This document shows, piece by piece, positions 34,536-43,539 of a stretch of DNA of 64,000 bases. Numbering within the stretch: the stretch's first letter is position 1; every line of letters starts with the position of its first letter. Under the pieces are notes generated by a model. That model made no database searches and was not told the DNA's origin. It was given only the letters and a program-made list of their open reading frames with translations. Origin of the DNA: Flavobacterium sp. GSB-24 (GTDB taxonomy: Bacteria > Bacteroidota > Bacteroidia > Flavobacteriales > Flavobacteriaceae); NCBI RefSeq assembly GCF_027924665.1, contig NZ_AP027043.1, positions 3,782,001 through 3,846,000 of the forward strand. Direction: 5' to 3'. The position numbers were made by a program, and so were the translations under genes.

Positions 34536-37067
34536 ATGCGAAAAATACAGATCCAAATCTTTCTTTTATTTTTTATAGGTTTTCAAACTTCATTTGCACA
34601 ACAACCGCAAAAACCAAATTCGGTTGAAATTTACAATCAAATCAAAAAATTGAACTTTTTAGGCTCTGTATTATATGTTGCTGCACATCCTGATGACGAA
34701 AATACTCGAATGATTTCGTATTTGGCAAATGAGATGAATGCCAGAACTGGTTACTTATCGTTAACCCGCGGTGATGGAGGACAAAATTTAATTGGACCAC
34801 AATTACGTGAATTATTAGGTGTTATAAGAACGCAAGAACTAATTGAAGCCAGAAAAATTGATGGCGGAGAACAGTTTTTCTCCCGTGCAAATGACTTTGG
34901 TTTTTCTAAAAATCCAGATGAGACTCTAGATATTTGGGACAAAGGCAAAGTCTTAGCAGATGTGGTTTGGACAATCAGAAAATTTCAGCCGGATATTATT
35001 ATCAATAGATTCGATCACCGTTCGCCAGGAACAACGCACGGTCATCATACATCCTCAGCAATGTTGAGTGTTGAAAGTTTTAAATTAACCAATGATCCAA
35101 AAGTTTACCCAGAACAATTGCAATATGTAACGCCGTGGCAGGTTAAAAGACAATTTTTTAATCCGTCTTGGTGGTTTTACGGAAGTCAGGAAAAATTTAA
35201 TGCTGCTAATAAATCTAAATTTACCAAATTAGAAACTGGGGTTTATTATACTGGAATTGGAAAATCAAATCAAGAAATTGCAGCTTTAAGCAGAAGCCGC
35301 CACCAATCTCAAGGTTTTGGAAGCACGGGAGTTCGTGGCGAAGAAACCGAATATTTAGAACTTATTAATGGTGAAACCCCAAAAGACAGAGATAATTTAT
35401 TTGACGGAATTGACACAACTTGGAACCGAGTTAAAAACGGAAAACCAGTTGGTGAACTAATTACTTCGATTATTTCAAAATATGATTTTAGTAATCCATC
35501 AGCAAGTATTCCAGATTTAGTAAAAGCCTATTCTATGATCGAGGGTTTGGAAGATACACATTGGAAAACTATTAAATCTGCTGCTATAAAAAATATTATT
35601 GCATCATGCTCAGGATTATATCTTGAAGCGGTTTCAAATGAGCAGGAAGCAACTCCAGGAAGCACAATTAGATTGAGTCTTGAAGCTATTAACAGATGCA
35701 GTGTTGATATGCAATTGGCAAGTGTAACAACATTGCCGGACAATAAAACTACAGTTCAAAATAGTGTTTTGAAGAATAATAACGATCAGAGAATCAATCT
35801 TCAATTACAACTTCCAAACAATATTGAGTATACACAGCCTTATTGGTTAAAAGAAAAAGCAACTGTTGGAATGTACACAGTTTCCAATCAGGAAAATATT
35901 GGAATTCCAGACATCATCAGAAATGTAAAAGTTGTTTTTAATGTAAAAATAAACGGTGTAGAAATTCCGTTCGAACGAACTGTCGTTTACAAATATAACG
36001 ACGGTGTAAAAGGAGAAATGTATAATTTTCTTGATATTGTACCAGAAGTTACAACTTCAATTTTAGAAAAAGTTTTGATTTTTAGAGATACTAAAAGCAA
36101 AATGATTCCTGTAAAAGTACGTGCAGGAAAAGACGATGTAAAAGGAAATTTACAATTAGAATTGCCAAAAAGCTGGAATGTTTCTCCAAAAGAAATTCCG
36201 TTCGTTTTGGACAAAAAAGGAAACGAGCAAATATTTTATTTTGAAGTAACTCCTCCTCTTAACCCAGAAGAAGTTGTGGCAAAAAGCATTGCAGTTGTAG
36301 ACAACAAACGTTTTGACAAAGATCAAACGATTATAGATTTTAGCCATATTACGAAACAAATGGTTTTAAAACCAGCAGAATCTAAATGTATTCGAATCGA
36401 TTTGAAAACTTCTGGAGATGCAATTGCTTACATTATGGGTGCAGGCGACGAAGTTCCTGAAAGTTTAACTCAAATGGGGTACAAAGTTTCTATCTTAAAA
36501 CCAGAAGAAATTACCCCAGAAAAATTAGATTCCTTTAGTACTGTTATTACAGGAATTCGCGCCTACAATACAGTAAGTGCTTTGGCTAATAAACAAAATA
36601 TACTTTTTAATTTTGTTAAAGGCGGCAAAAACATGATTGTTCAGTATAATACTAACGGAAAACTGGTAACCGATAAAATCGCACCTTATCCGTTAAAATT
36701 ATCTAATGACCGTGTGACCGAAGAAAATGCAAAAATTACTTTTCTAGCTCCAAATCATCCAGTCTTGAATACGCCAAATAAAATTTCCTCAAAAGATTTT
36801 GAAGGCTGGACACAAGAGCAAGGTTTGTATTATCCAAATGAATATGATCCTGCCTTTACTCCTATTATTTCGTCGCATGATAAAGGAGAATCTGCTAAAG
36901 ATGGTGCTTTATTAGTAGCTCCGTACGGAAAAGGATATTATATTTACACAGGTTTGAGTTTCTTCAGGGAATTACCAGAAGGTGTTTCTGGAGCGTATCG
37001 ATTATTATCGAATATTATTTCTCTAAAACAGCCTATTGAAGCTCCTAAACAAGACATAAAACAATAA
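34536..37067 (+). CDS. Large secreted PIG-L family deacetylase
   Basis: An 843-residue protein with a signal peptide (about residues 1-22, ending TSFAQ). The N-terminal LmbE/PIG-L domain shows the Zn motif AA-H51-P-D-D-E55 and a later GHHTSSAML. It deacetylates GlcNAc-type substrates in characterised members. The middle (about 360-600) is beta-rich, with VKVRAGKDDVKGNLQLELP resembling NEW3/alpha-galactosidase-associated domains. The C-terminal part (about 620-830, IMGAGDEVPESLTQMGYKVS) looks like a ThuA/glutaminase-fold module. It lies 2 bases before a tiny membrane-protein gene and is co-transcribed with a Na+/solute symporter, suggesting sugar or amino-sugar use. Confidence 0.87.
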   Translation: MRKIQIQIFLLFFIGFQTSFAQQPQKPNSVEIYNQIKKLNFLGSVLYVAAHPDDENTRMISYLANEMNARTGYLSLTRGDGGQNLIGPQLRELLGVIRTQELIEARKIDGGEQFFSRANDFGFSKNPDETLDIWDKGKVLADVVWTIRKFQPDIIINRFDHRSPGTTHGHHTSSAMLSVESFKLTNDPKVYPEQLQYVTPWQVKRQFFNPSWWFYGSQEKFNAANKSKFTKLETGVYYTGIGKSNQEIAALSRSRHQSQGFGSTGVRGEETEYLELINGETPKDRDNLFDGIDTTWNRVKNGKPVGELITSIISKYDFSNPSASIPDLVKAYSMIEGLEDTHWKTIKSAAIKNIIASCSGLYLEAVSNEQEATPGSTIRLSLEAINRCSVDMQLASVTTLPDNKTTVQNSVLKNNNDQRINLQLQLPNNIEYTQPYWLKEKATVGMYTVSNQENIGIPDIIRNVKVVFNVKINGVEIPFERTVVYKYNDGVKGEMYNFLDIVPEVTTSILEKVLIFRDTKSKMIPVKVRAGKDDVKGNLQLELPKSWNVSPKEIPFVLDKKGNEQIFYFEVTPPLNPEEVVAKSIAVVDNKRFDKDQTIIDFSHITKQMVLKPAESKCIRIDLKTSGDAIAYIMGAGDEVPESLTQMGYKVSILKPEEITPEKLDSFSTVITGIRAYNTVSALANKQNILFNFVKGGKNMIVQYNTNGKLVTDKIAPYPLKLSNDRVTEENAKITFLAPNHPVLNTPNKISSKDFEGWTQEQGLYYPNEYDPAFTPIISSHDKGESAKDGALLVAPYGKGYYIYTGLSFFRELPEGVSGAYRLLSNIISLKQPIEAPKQDIKQ

Positions 37068-37069
37068 TT

Positions 37070-37177
37070 ATGGAAGCGAAAAAACAAAAAAAATGGAAAA
37101 AAAGCTACACCTATGTTTTGGTCGCTAATGCAATTTATATTGCTATTTTTTTCTTAATCATGCAATTATACTCATAA
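37070..37177 (+). CDS. 35-residue single-pass membrane protein between PIG-L and symporter genes
   Basis: ATG 37070 to TAA 37177 encodes 35 residues: a strongly basic start (MEAKKQKKWKKSYTYV) and one hydrophobic helix (LVANAIYIAIFFLIMQLY). It begins 2 bases after the PIG-L stop and ends 3 bases before the symporter ATG, filling the gap exactly. That packing, with a coherent positive-inside topology, is good evidence for a real gene. A likely role is as a small accessory subunit of the symporter, by analogy with other tiny transporter-linked peptides, but this is inference. Confidence 0.75.
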   Translation: MEAKKQKKWKKSYTYVLVANAIYIAIFFLIMQLYS

Positions 37178-37180
37178 CCT

Positions 37181-38902
37181 ATGCAGCTATTTGACTGGAT
37201 CGTACTTATTGTAACCTTATTATTTATTGTTGGATATGGTTCGTGGAAAACCAAAGGCAGTAAAAATGTTGAGGATTTCATTTTAGGAAATAATGAAACG
37301 CCTTGGTATACTGTCGGACTTTCTGTTATGGCAACCCAAGCCAGCGCCATTACTTTTTTATCTACGCCTGGACAAGCGTATCATGACGGAATGGGTTTTG
37401 TGCAGTTTTATTTTGGTCTGCCAATTGCCATGATTGTGATTTGTGTAACCTTTATTCCACTATATCATAAAACTAAAGTTTATACCGCTTACGAATTTTT
37501 AGAAAGAAGATTTGACGTAAAAACTCGTTCTCTTGCCGCTATTTTATTCTTGGTTCAAAGAGGTTTAGGAACTGGTTTAACAATTTATGCACCAGCAATT
37601 ATTTTGTCAGCGCTTTTAGGATGGAATTTAACCATAATGAACATTATAATTGGAGTTTTGGTTATTATCTATACTTTTTCTGGTGGAACAAAAGCCGTAA
37701 ACGTGACACAGAAACAACAGATGTTTGTAATCATGTCTGGAATGTTTATCACTTTTTTCCTGATTCTGCATTACCTTCCAAATGACATGACTTTTAACAG
37801 TGCGCTTCATATTGCAGGAGCAAATGACAAAATGAATATTGTTAATTTCTCCTTTGATCCCGAAGAAAAATATACTTTTTGGAGCGGTATTACCGGCGGT
37901 TTCTTTTTAGCACTCGCCTATTTTGGAACAGACCAATCACAGGTTGGACGCTATCTATCAGGAAAATCGGTACGTGAAAGCCAGATGGGATTAATCATGA
38001 ACGGACTTTTAAAAGTTCCGATGCAATTTTTTATTCTTCTAACAGGAGTAATGGTTTTTGTATTTTTTCAATTCAATCCAGTACCATTAAATTTTAATCC
38101 GAATAATAAAATTGCTATTGAAAAATCTGCATATAAAGGAGAATATCAGGCTTTAGAAAAAAAACTAGAAAAACTTTCTGAAGATAAAAAGGTAATCAAC
38201 TTATTGTATATCGATCAGTTGAATCAAGATTATGATAATCCGATTTTGCGCAAAGAATTAGTTGCTTTATCTAATAAAGAAAAAGATCTTCGCGATAAAG
38301 CCAAAGAAATTATTTCAAGAGCCGACAGCAATTCTGAAACCAACGATAAGGATTATGTGTTCTTTCACTTTATCCTTCATTATTTACCAAAAGGACTTAT
38401 CGGATTGTTATTGGCCGTTATTCTTTCAGCGGCAATGTCATCGACGGCTTCTGGACTAACTGCATTGGCTTCTACAACCGCAATTGATATTTATAAGCGA
38501 AACGTCAGTGAGAAATCAGAAAAGCATTATCTGAATGCTACAAAGTTTTTTACACTTTTCTGGGGAGTTGTTGCCATACTTTTTGCCTGCGTTGGAACTT
38601 TGTTTGAAAATTTAATTCAGCTCGTAAATATTATCGGATCAATCTTCTACGGAACAGTTTTAGGTATATTCTTAGTTGGTTTTTATCTGAGAAAAGTTCA
38701 AGCAAAACCAATGTTTATCAGTGCGATTATCAGCCAGCTTACGATCTTTGTAATTTATTATTTTATGATTTACAGTCAGGAAAAACTAGGTTATTTATGG
38801 CTTAACTTTATTGGAGCAATTTTGACAATTGTATTAGCGTTCTTATTGCAGTTTTTATTTTTTAAAGGGAAAAAAGAAAATGATGAATTAATTTTAGAAT
38901 AA
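37181..38902 (+). CDS. Sodium:solute symporter (SSS family)
   Basis: A 573-residue transporter with about 13 hydrophobic helices. The family stretches GKW-like SWKTKGSKNVEDFILGNN, GLSVMATQASAITFLSTPGQ (Na+ and substrate region), FLERRFDVKTRSLAA and ILSAAMSSTASGLTALASTT (Na2 site, Ser/Thr-rich) are present. A charged cytoplasmic loop of about 80 residues (about residues 300-385) separates the two halves. It is close to the SGLT/proline-type symporters; the substrate is unknown, though linkage with a PIG-L deacetylase suggests a sugar derivative or sialic-acid-like compound. Confidence 0.92.
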   Translation: MQLFDWIVLIVTLLFIVGYGSWKTKGSKNVEDFILGNNETPWYTVGLSVMATQASAITFLSTPGQAYHDGMGFVQFYFGLPIAMIVICVTFIPLYHKTKVYTAYEFLERRFDVKTRSLAAILFLVQRGLGTGLTIYAPAIILSALLGWNLTIMNIIIGVLVIIYTFSGGTKAVNVTQKQQMFVIMSGMFITFFLILHYLPNDMTFNSALHIAGANDKMNIVNFSFDPEEKYTFWSGITGGFFLALAYFGTDQSQVGRYLSGKSVRESQMGLIMNGLLKVPMQFFILLTGVMVFVFFQFNPVPLNFNPNNKIAIEKSAYKGEYQALEKKLEKLSEDKKVINLLYIDQLNQDYDNPILRKELVALSNKEKDLRDKAKEIISRADSNSETNDKDYVFFHFILHYLPKGLIGLLLAVILSAAMSSTASGLTALASTTAIDIYKRNVSEKSEKHYLNATKFFTLFWGVVAILFACVGTLFENLIQLVNIIGSIFYGTVLGIFLVGFYLRKVQAKPMFISAIISQLTIFVIYYFMIYSQEKLGYLWLNFIGAILTIVLAFLLQFLFFKGKKENDELILE

Positions 38903-38905
38903 GGA

Positions 38906-39394
38906 ATGACTCAGAAACTATTGTATATATTTTCAGTATTTATTTGCTTTAATGCCAACAGCCAAAATATTGACAATATTCAAATAGTTGAAGAGAATTC
39001 ACTATCAACTCAACTTTACGTAAAATGTTTCGAAAATCTAAATCAAGGATCTGAAATATTCGAAAAATATCCGTCACTTAAAAGCATAAAATTTTGCACA
39101 TTACTAGATTGTATGTTTTTGTATGCTTATAAAGAAGATGACATACAGTTAGCAGCTGAAAAAAGATTAATTGGTATTACCACTCAGTTGTATAACGAAG
39201 GAACGCCAGTTTATCTAACAATGGGGTTAGACAGTTATTTATATGCTCAAGAAAAGAATAAGAATTTAGAAAATGATAACCATATCGTTTATATTAATTA
39301 TGGAGAATGTACAAATCCTGATTTTTTGATAAAAGCTGCAGAAATTGTAAATACGCAAACTAATTTACTAATTAAACAATCTTCCTCTAAATAA
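38906..39394 (+). CDS. Exported hypothetical protein
   Basis: A 162-residue protein with a signal peptide (about residues 1-19, YIFSVFICFNANSQ) and an acidic mature domain with three conserved-looking Cys (VKCFEN, KFCTLLDCMFLY) plus GECTNP near residue 130. It starts 3 bases after the symporter stop, so it belongs to the same transcript. I do not recognise a family. It could be a small periplasmic accessory, possibly with a disulfide. Confidence 0.65.
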   Translation: MTQKLLYIFSVFICFNANSQNIDNIQIVEENSLSTQLYVKCFENLNQGSEIFEKYPSLKSIKFCTLLDCMFLYAYKEDDIQLAAEKRLIGITTQLYNEGTPVYLTMGLDSYLYAQEKNKNLENDNHIVYINYGECTNPDFLIKAAEIVNTQTNLLIKQSSSK

Positions 39395-39403
39395 TCCTAC
39401 TAC

Positions 39404-39483
39404 CCTAGCCCTGATGGAAGCGGTATCCTTTTACTTTTTCATTAAAAAGCAAAAGATAAAGCGAACAGCAAGAAACAGCTTCA
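39404..39483 (+). ncRNA. Structured RNA-like element, resembles a flavobacterial intergenic motif
   Basis: CCTAGCCCTGATGGAAGCGG, then a hairpin (CTTTTTCATTAAAAAG), then AAAGATAAAGCGAACAGCAA and a closing GCTTC. The outer words GAAGC/GCTTC and GCGGTATCCTTTT / AAAAGATAAAGC can pair in nested order. From memory this layout resembles a conserved Flavobacteria-only RNA motif (Flavo-1). I could not run a covariance search, so both the identity and the strand are tentative. Confidence 0.4.
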
Positions 39484-39590
39484 AAAATTATACTTCAATA
39501 TTAAAAAATTGTAAGTAAAAGTGCTATTTTAGTTCTTCCAAATAATCTTAAAAGATTAACCAAAAACAACCATAAACCAAAGAACTATAA

Positions 39591-40193
39591 ATGAAAATTT
39601 CTGACGATTTAGAAAAACTGCTGCCATTCGGTTACCTTTTCCTAATTTTAATGGGAATACTAAAAGACAGTATTTATTATTATCAATTTGGAATCAATAT
39701 TTTAAGATACTCCACAATTATGGATGTGTTAATTAGTCCAATCGCTGAGTTTACTTCAAATCCAATTATTCTAGCTACGATTATTCTAATGTTTATAGCA
39801 CATTTTTATCTGCCTGCATATTTAGCTAAGAATAAAGACAAAGCATTTATAAAAAAAACTTTTGAGTTAAAATCGACAGATGAACTATCTGCAGAAGAAA
39901 CTAAAAGCTATTACAACGGTATTGCTATAAAATCTCTAGCAATAATCTTATTGTCATTCTTTTTAGGTTACGGACTTGCAGGCGGTTATTTTGGCAAAGA
40001 AAAGCTGAAAAACAACAAATTAGAATATAGTTATCAATTGGATTTTAATGAAGGTGAATCTAAAAATGTATCTTTAATTGGTAATAACAGTTTGTACTAT
40101 TTTTATTTTGTCAAAGGAGATAAAACTATAAAAATCACACCTTTGTCATCAATAAAAAACATACAACTGATTCAAAACAAAATGATTAATTAA
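39591..40193 (+). CDS. Integral membrane protein of unknown function
   Basis: A 200-residue protein with hydrophobic helices at about residues 12-30, 50-70 and 110-130 and a periplasmic or cytosolic C-terminal domain of about 60 residues (YSYQLDFNEGESKNVSLIGN). The arrangement could be a small sensor or stress protein of the membrane. No family is recognised. It lies 40 bases before the next gene on the same strand, which also encodes a two-helix membrane protein, so the two may share a transcript. Confidence 0.62.
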   Translation: MKISDDLEKLLPFGYLFLILMGILKDSIYYYQFGINILRYSTIMDVLISPIAEFTSNPIILATIILMFIAHFYLPAYLAKNKDKAFIKKTFELKSTDELSAEETKSYYNGIAIKSLAIILLSFFLGYGLAGGYFGKEKLKNNKLEYSYQLDFNEGESKNVSLIGNNSLYYFYFVKGDKTIKITPLSSIKNIQLIQNKMIN

Positions 40194-40233
40194 AAAAATC
40201 TTCTTTTTTAATTTCTCCAAAAAAACATCATTT

Positions 40234-40860
40234 ATGAAAGATCTAAAAAAATACAGCAATAAAATGAAGGCTGCTTTTATTCTATTAATAGTGATGTTAA
40301 TCATTTTATTGGGAAACTTTAATACGCTTCGAAATTCTAAAAACGTAAATGATAATATCAATGCGATTTATAAAGATCGACTGGTTGTTGCACATTATAT
40401 TTTTCAATATTCTAAAGAACTTCACTTTATAAAAGCTGAAGCTGAAAAACTAAATTTAAGCGACACTATAAAGAAGAGAGAAATCAATCACACTTTAGAC
40501 ATTATTCATAACATAGATGATTTGTATGCTAAAACGGTTTTGACCAATAAAGAAAAACAGCATTTTGATATGTTTTTGCAGTCTTGCAAAGAAATAAACA
40601 AACAAGTAGAAAATAAAAATTGGAACGAAATTGCCAATTCTAGTGCAAAAGCACTAAAAACATTAGAATCATTATCGCAGATTCAAATTGAAGAAGGAAA
40701 AGCTAAACTGGCTGCTGCTAATGCGATGTACAGTAAAAACAATAGTCTTGGCCAGCTTCAAATTGCGCTTCTAATTATTCTGGGCGGAATTACCTTTTAT
40801 CTTTTGATCAAGAAAATAAAGAAAACCATTAAAATTCCTGAACCACCGAGTTTGAATTGA
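40234..40860 (+). CDS. Two-pass membrane protein with four-helix-bundle sensor-like domain
   Basis: A 208-residue protein with a helix at about residues 12-28 (AAFILLIVMLIILLGNF), a helical exterior domain of about 140 residues, and a second helix at about 178-195 (IALLIILGGITFYLLI). The order and the TLRNSKNVNDNINAIYKDRL stretch resemble the four-helix-bundle ligand-binding domain of chemoreceptors (4HB_MCP). There is no HAMP or signalling domain after it, so it is either a stand-alone sensor or a partner for another protein. Function unknown. Confidence 0.65.
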   Translation: MKDLKKYSNKMKAAFILLIVMLIILLGNFNTLRNSKNVNDNINAIYKDRLVVAHYIFQYSKELHFIKAEAEKLNLSDTIKKREINHTLDIIHNIDDLYAKTVLTNKEKQHFDMFLQSCKEINKQVENKNWNEIANSSAKALKTLESLSQIQIEEGKAKLAAANAMYSKNNSLGQLQIALLIILGGITFYLLIKKIKKTIKIPEPPSLN

Positions 40861-41138
40861 AATTTTAGTTTGTTTTGTTTTAAGTTTCAGGTTTAAAGTT
40901 TCAGGTTTAAAGTTTCAGGTTTCAAGTTTCAAGTTTACCGATCAGTTTGTCATTCCGAGGAACGAGGAATCTCACTAGTAAGTCGACAACAGTTTGTACC
41001 CCCCCGAGTAAGATTCCTCGTTCCTCGGAATAACTAGAGAATCAAAATATTTTTCATCAAAGCCAAAAAAAAATTCCAAAACCCGAAAGCTTTGGAATTT
41101 GGAATTTTATATTTGAGATTTATAATTTGCAAAAATTA
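40861..41138. repeat. Repeat-rich intergenic region: TTTCAGG tandem words and a 20-bp inverted repeat
   Basis: At 40878-40935, AAGTTTCAGGTTT is repeated several times. At 40952-40971 and 41012-41031 lies a perfect 20-bp inverted repeat, ATTCCGAGGAACGAGGAATC with its complement, separated by 40 bases. This is a second palindrome family distinct from the GAGCGAAGTCGAA type. A terminator at 41071-41100 follows. Confidence 0.7.
41071..41100 (-). terminator. Terminator after DUF2911 gene
   Basis: AAATTCCAAA and TTTGGAATTT pair perfectly around a 10-base loop; the A-run at 41065-41073 gives a U-tract on the minus strand. Confidence 0.6.
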
Positions 41139-41981
41139 TTATCTGCTCCACTCAGCGATACTGTCTTTATTCAATTTTACGTAATCGGCATTATTTGCTG
41201 CTTCTGCAGATGCCAATGACGCTTTTGCAGTTTCAATTGCTCCTTTTTTATCTCCTTGTTTTGCTTGAATCTGTGATTTTAGTCTAGTTACATAGTATGG
41301 TTTGTCTGTACTCATATCAAGAGCTTTGTCTACATAAGTTCTTGCAGTTTCAATGTTTCCATTTGATTGAAATAAATATTGAGATGCTGCATAATAATCA
41401 TTCCAAGTTGGACCTGCTAAAGTTTTTTCAATACTTGCCACAGCAGTTTTAGCGGTTGGAACTTCAAATTTTAAAGCAACATGAGAGTTTTCCCAAGACA
41501 TTTCTAAATAACCAAAATTTGGATCTAAACCATTAATTCCAATTGTAAATGTCTCAACTGGTGTTGGTAATGCATCTTCTTTTACAGTAGTTTTTAAAGC
41601 AACATAAGCATCACTCCAGTTTTCTGGCAATCCCCAGTTATCTGTAGAAAGGTAAAAAATAACGTCCCAGCTTTCAATTCTTGGAACTGTATAAATTGCA
41701 TATTTCCCTTTCTTTAAAGTTTTTCCATCAATTACCACATCGTCACTGAAGTTGATGATCGTATTTTCATTAGCTCCAGTTCTCCATAGTTTCCCAAACG
41801 GAACTAAATTCCCGAAAACCGCTCTTCCTCTTGCTCCTGGTCTTGAATAAGTAACTTCAACATCAGTTAAACCAACAGTTTGTTTGATATATCCTTTTGG
41901 ACTTGCTTGTGGAGTTTTTACTTGTGCTTCTGATGCTAATGGTGCTAAGATCAGGGCTAATGCAATAAGTAGTTTTTTCAT
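41139..41981 (-). CDS. Exported DUF2911 protein with helical tail
   Basis: A 280-residue protein with a signal peptide (about residues 1-19, ending LASEAQ). The DUF2911 domain (about 25-175) includes VEVTYSRPGARGRAVFGNLV, FGKLWRTGANENT and KKGKYAIYTVP. A helical repeat tail follows (about 195-280: TARTYVDKALDMS, YVTRLKSQIQAKQGDKKGAI). The family is widespread in Bacteroidota and uncharacterised. The gene has a complete promoter (42005-42032 on the minus strand) and its own terminator. Confidence 0.88.
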   Translation of the reverse strand: MKKLLIALALILAPLASEAQVKTPQASPKGYIKQTVGLTDVEVTYSRPGARGRAVFGNLVPFGKLWRTGANENTIINFSDDVVIDGKTLKKGKYAIYTVPRIESWDVIFYLSTDNWGLPENWSDAYVALKTTVKEDALPTPVETFTIGINGLDPNFGYLEMSWENSHVALKFEVPTAKTAVASIEKTLAGPTWNDYYAASQYLFQSNGNIETARTYVDKALDMSTDKPYYVTRLKSQIQAKQGDKKGAIETAKASLASAEAANNADYVKLNKDSIAEWSR

Positions 41982-42004
41982 TCTTATGATTTTTTTGTTT
42001 TGTT

Positions 42005-42032
42005 CAAATTTACAAATTCAATAAGGGAACAA
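42005..42032 (-). promoter_or_regulatory. Full Bacteroidota promoter: TTG-N17-TAAATTTG
   Basis: On the minus strand TTG (42032-42030) is followed after 17 bases by TAAATTTG (42012-42005), 23 bases before the DUF2911 ATG. Confidence 0.75.
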
Positions 42033-42051
42033 ATGTTAAATTTTATATAAT

Positions 42052-42714
42052 TCAAGACTTTAACTGTGATATTTTTTCGGCATTTAATTCGTTAAAATGA
42101 TCTATAACTAAATCTGCTTCTTTTAAATCCTGCAGGTTAGAATGCTCACTTTTGTATCCCACACAAAATATACCAGCTGCTTTCGCCGCTTTTACTCCGT
42201 TTGTGCTGTCTTCAATTATAATACATTCTTCTTTAGGTGCAATAGAAAGTGAAGCAGCGTGAAGAAATATCGCTGGATTTGGCTTTGACTGCGGAAAATC
42301 TTCACCACTCACAATATGTGTAAAATACTGATGCAGATTGAATCTCGTAAAAACACGATCGATTGTTACTTTTGATGCAGAAGAAGCTAAAATTAATTGT
42401 ATTCCGTTATTGTACAAATCTTTAATTAAATCTTCAACACCATCCAAAAGATAGAGATCTTCTTTAGTATCAAATGCGTCATTAAAAATATGACGTTTTC
42501 TCTGAATCAAATCTTCCACTTCCTGCTCTACAGATGGGAAATAACTCTTCAAAGTTTGAAATGTATTTCTAGTAGAGAATCCTGTAAAAGAAGTATACAT
42601 CTCTTCAGGTACTTCTATATTTAATTCCGAAAATTGTAAATAATAGGCATAACGGTGAACAGGCTCTGTATCTACAATTACGCCATCCATGTCGAAAATT
42701 ACTGTTTTAATCAT
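42052..42714 (-). CDS. HAD-family phosphatase, beta-phosphoglucomutase-like
   Basis: A 220-residue HAD hydrolase with the nucleophile motif D8-M-D10-GVIVDTEPVH, a helical cap (about residues 18-85), LILASSASKVTIDRVF (motif II), GEDFPQSKPNPAIF (motif III Lys) and CIIIEDSTNGVKAAKAAGIF (motif IV). It is in the phosphoglycolate / beta-phosphoglucomutase / sugar-phosphatase group. The substrate cannot be fixed. It lies between the DUF2911 and TcdA genes with separating gaps of about 70 bases. Confidence 0.9.
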   Translation of the reverse strand: MIKTVIFDMDGVIVDTEPVHRYAYYLQFSELNIEVPEEMYTSFTGFSTRNTFQTLKSYFPSVEQEVEDLIQRKRHIFNDAFDTKEDLYLLDGVEDLIKDLYNNGIQLILASSASKVTIDRVFTRFNLHQYFTHIVSGEDFPQSKPNPAIFLHAASLSIAPKEECIIIEDSTNGVKAAKAAGIFCVGYKSEHSNLQDLKEADLVIDHFNELNAEKISQLKS

Positions 42715-42788
42715 TTTTTTAGATTCTGAGGTTCTGAGGGACTAAGGTTCTAAGGCTTTTTTTTACTGAAAACTGCGACTGAGACTGA

Positions 42789-43502
42789 TTACTTTTTCAG
42801 AAGATGTCTAATTACCGTTTCAGCAGCGTGCAAACCAAATAATCCTGGCATATAACTGTTTGTTCCGTAAAATGACTTTTTAAAGTTTTTTCCGTCGGTT
42901 AATTTTAAACTTTTTTCGTCTTGAATTTCAGAAGAGAAAACCACTTTTAATTTATTGATTTTTGCTTCTTTCAAACGCTTACGAATTGTTTTAGAAAAGT
43001 AGCAGTTTATTGTTTTAGAAATATCGGTTACTTTTACTTTAGAAGCCAGCATTTTACCGCCAGCACCCATACTGCTTATTATTTTTACTCTTTTTCTTTT
43101 CGCAGCAATAATCAAATTCAATTTTGGAGTAATACTGTCAATACAATCTAAAACATAATCAAATTCTGGAGAAACAATTTCAAAAGCACGTTCTGGAGAA
43201 AGAAATTCCTGTACACGCGTCAAATTTAATTCTGGGTTTATATCCATCAATCGATCCCCTACAATTTTAATTTTTGGCTGACCAACTGTAGAATGTAACG
43301 CTGGTAACTGACGATTTATATTGGTAATATCCACAACATCTCCATCTACAATTGTCATATTTCCTACTCCCGCTCTTGCTAAAAACTCAGCTGCAAAAGA
43401 TCCAACTCCTCCTAATCCGACTATTAATACATTTGAATTCTGTAAATTACTTAATCCTTCTTTTGTAAATAAAAGCTCAGCTCTTTCTGTCCATTCTGCC
43501 AT
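42789..43502 (-). CDS. tcdA: tRNA threonylcarbamoyladenosine dehydratase
   Basis: A 237-residue E1/ThiF-like protein that uses ATP to cyclise t6A37 in tRNA to ct6A. It starts EWTERAELLFTKEGLSNLQ and has the nucleotide motif VGLGGVGSFAAEFLARAG (residues 28-45), VDITNINRQLPAL and DYVLDCIDSITPK. The FYGTNSYMPGLFGLHAAETV stretch near the C-terminus is typical of TcdA/YgdL rather than MoeB or ThiF. The zinc-binding Cys pairs of MoeB are absent, as expected. Confidence 0.93.
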   Translation of the reverse strand: MAEWTERAELLFTKEGLSNLQNSNVLIVGLGGVGSFAAEFLARAGVGNMTIVDGDVVDITNINRQLPALHSTVGQPKIKIVGDRLMDINPELNLTRVQEFLSPERAFEIVSPEFDYVLDCIDSITPKLNLIIAAKRKRVKIISSMGAGGKMLASKVKVTDISKTINCYFSKTIRKRLKEAKINKLKVVFSSEIQDEKSLKLTDGKNFKKSFYGTNSYMPGLFGLHAAETVIRHLLKK

Positions 43503-43539
43503 ATACTCTATTATTGTTTTTGTTTGTTTATTTATTTTG

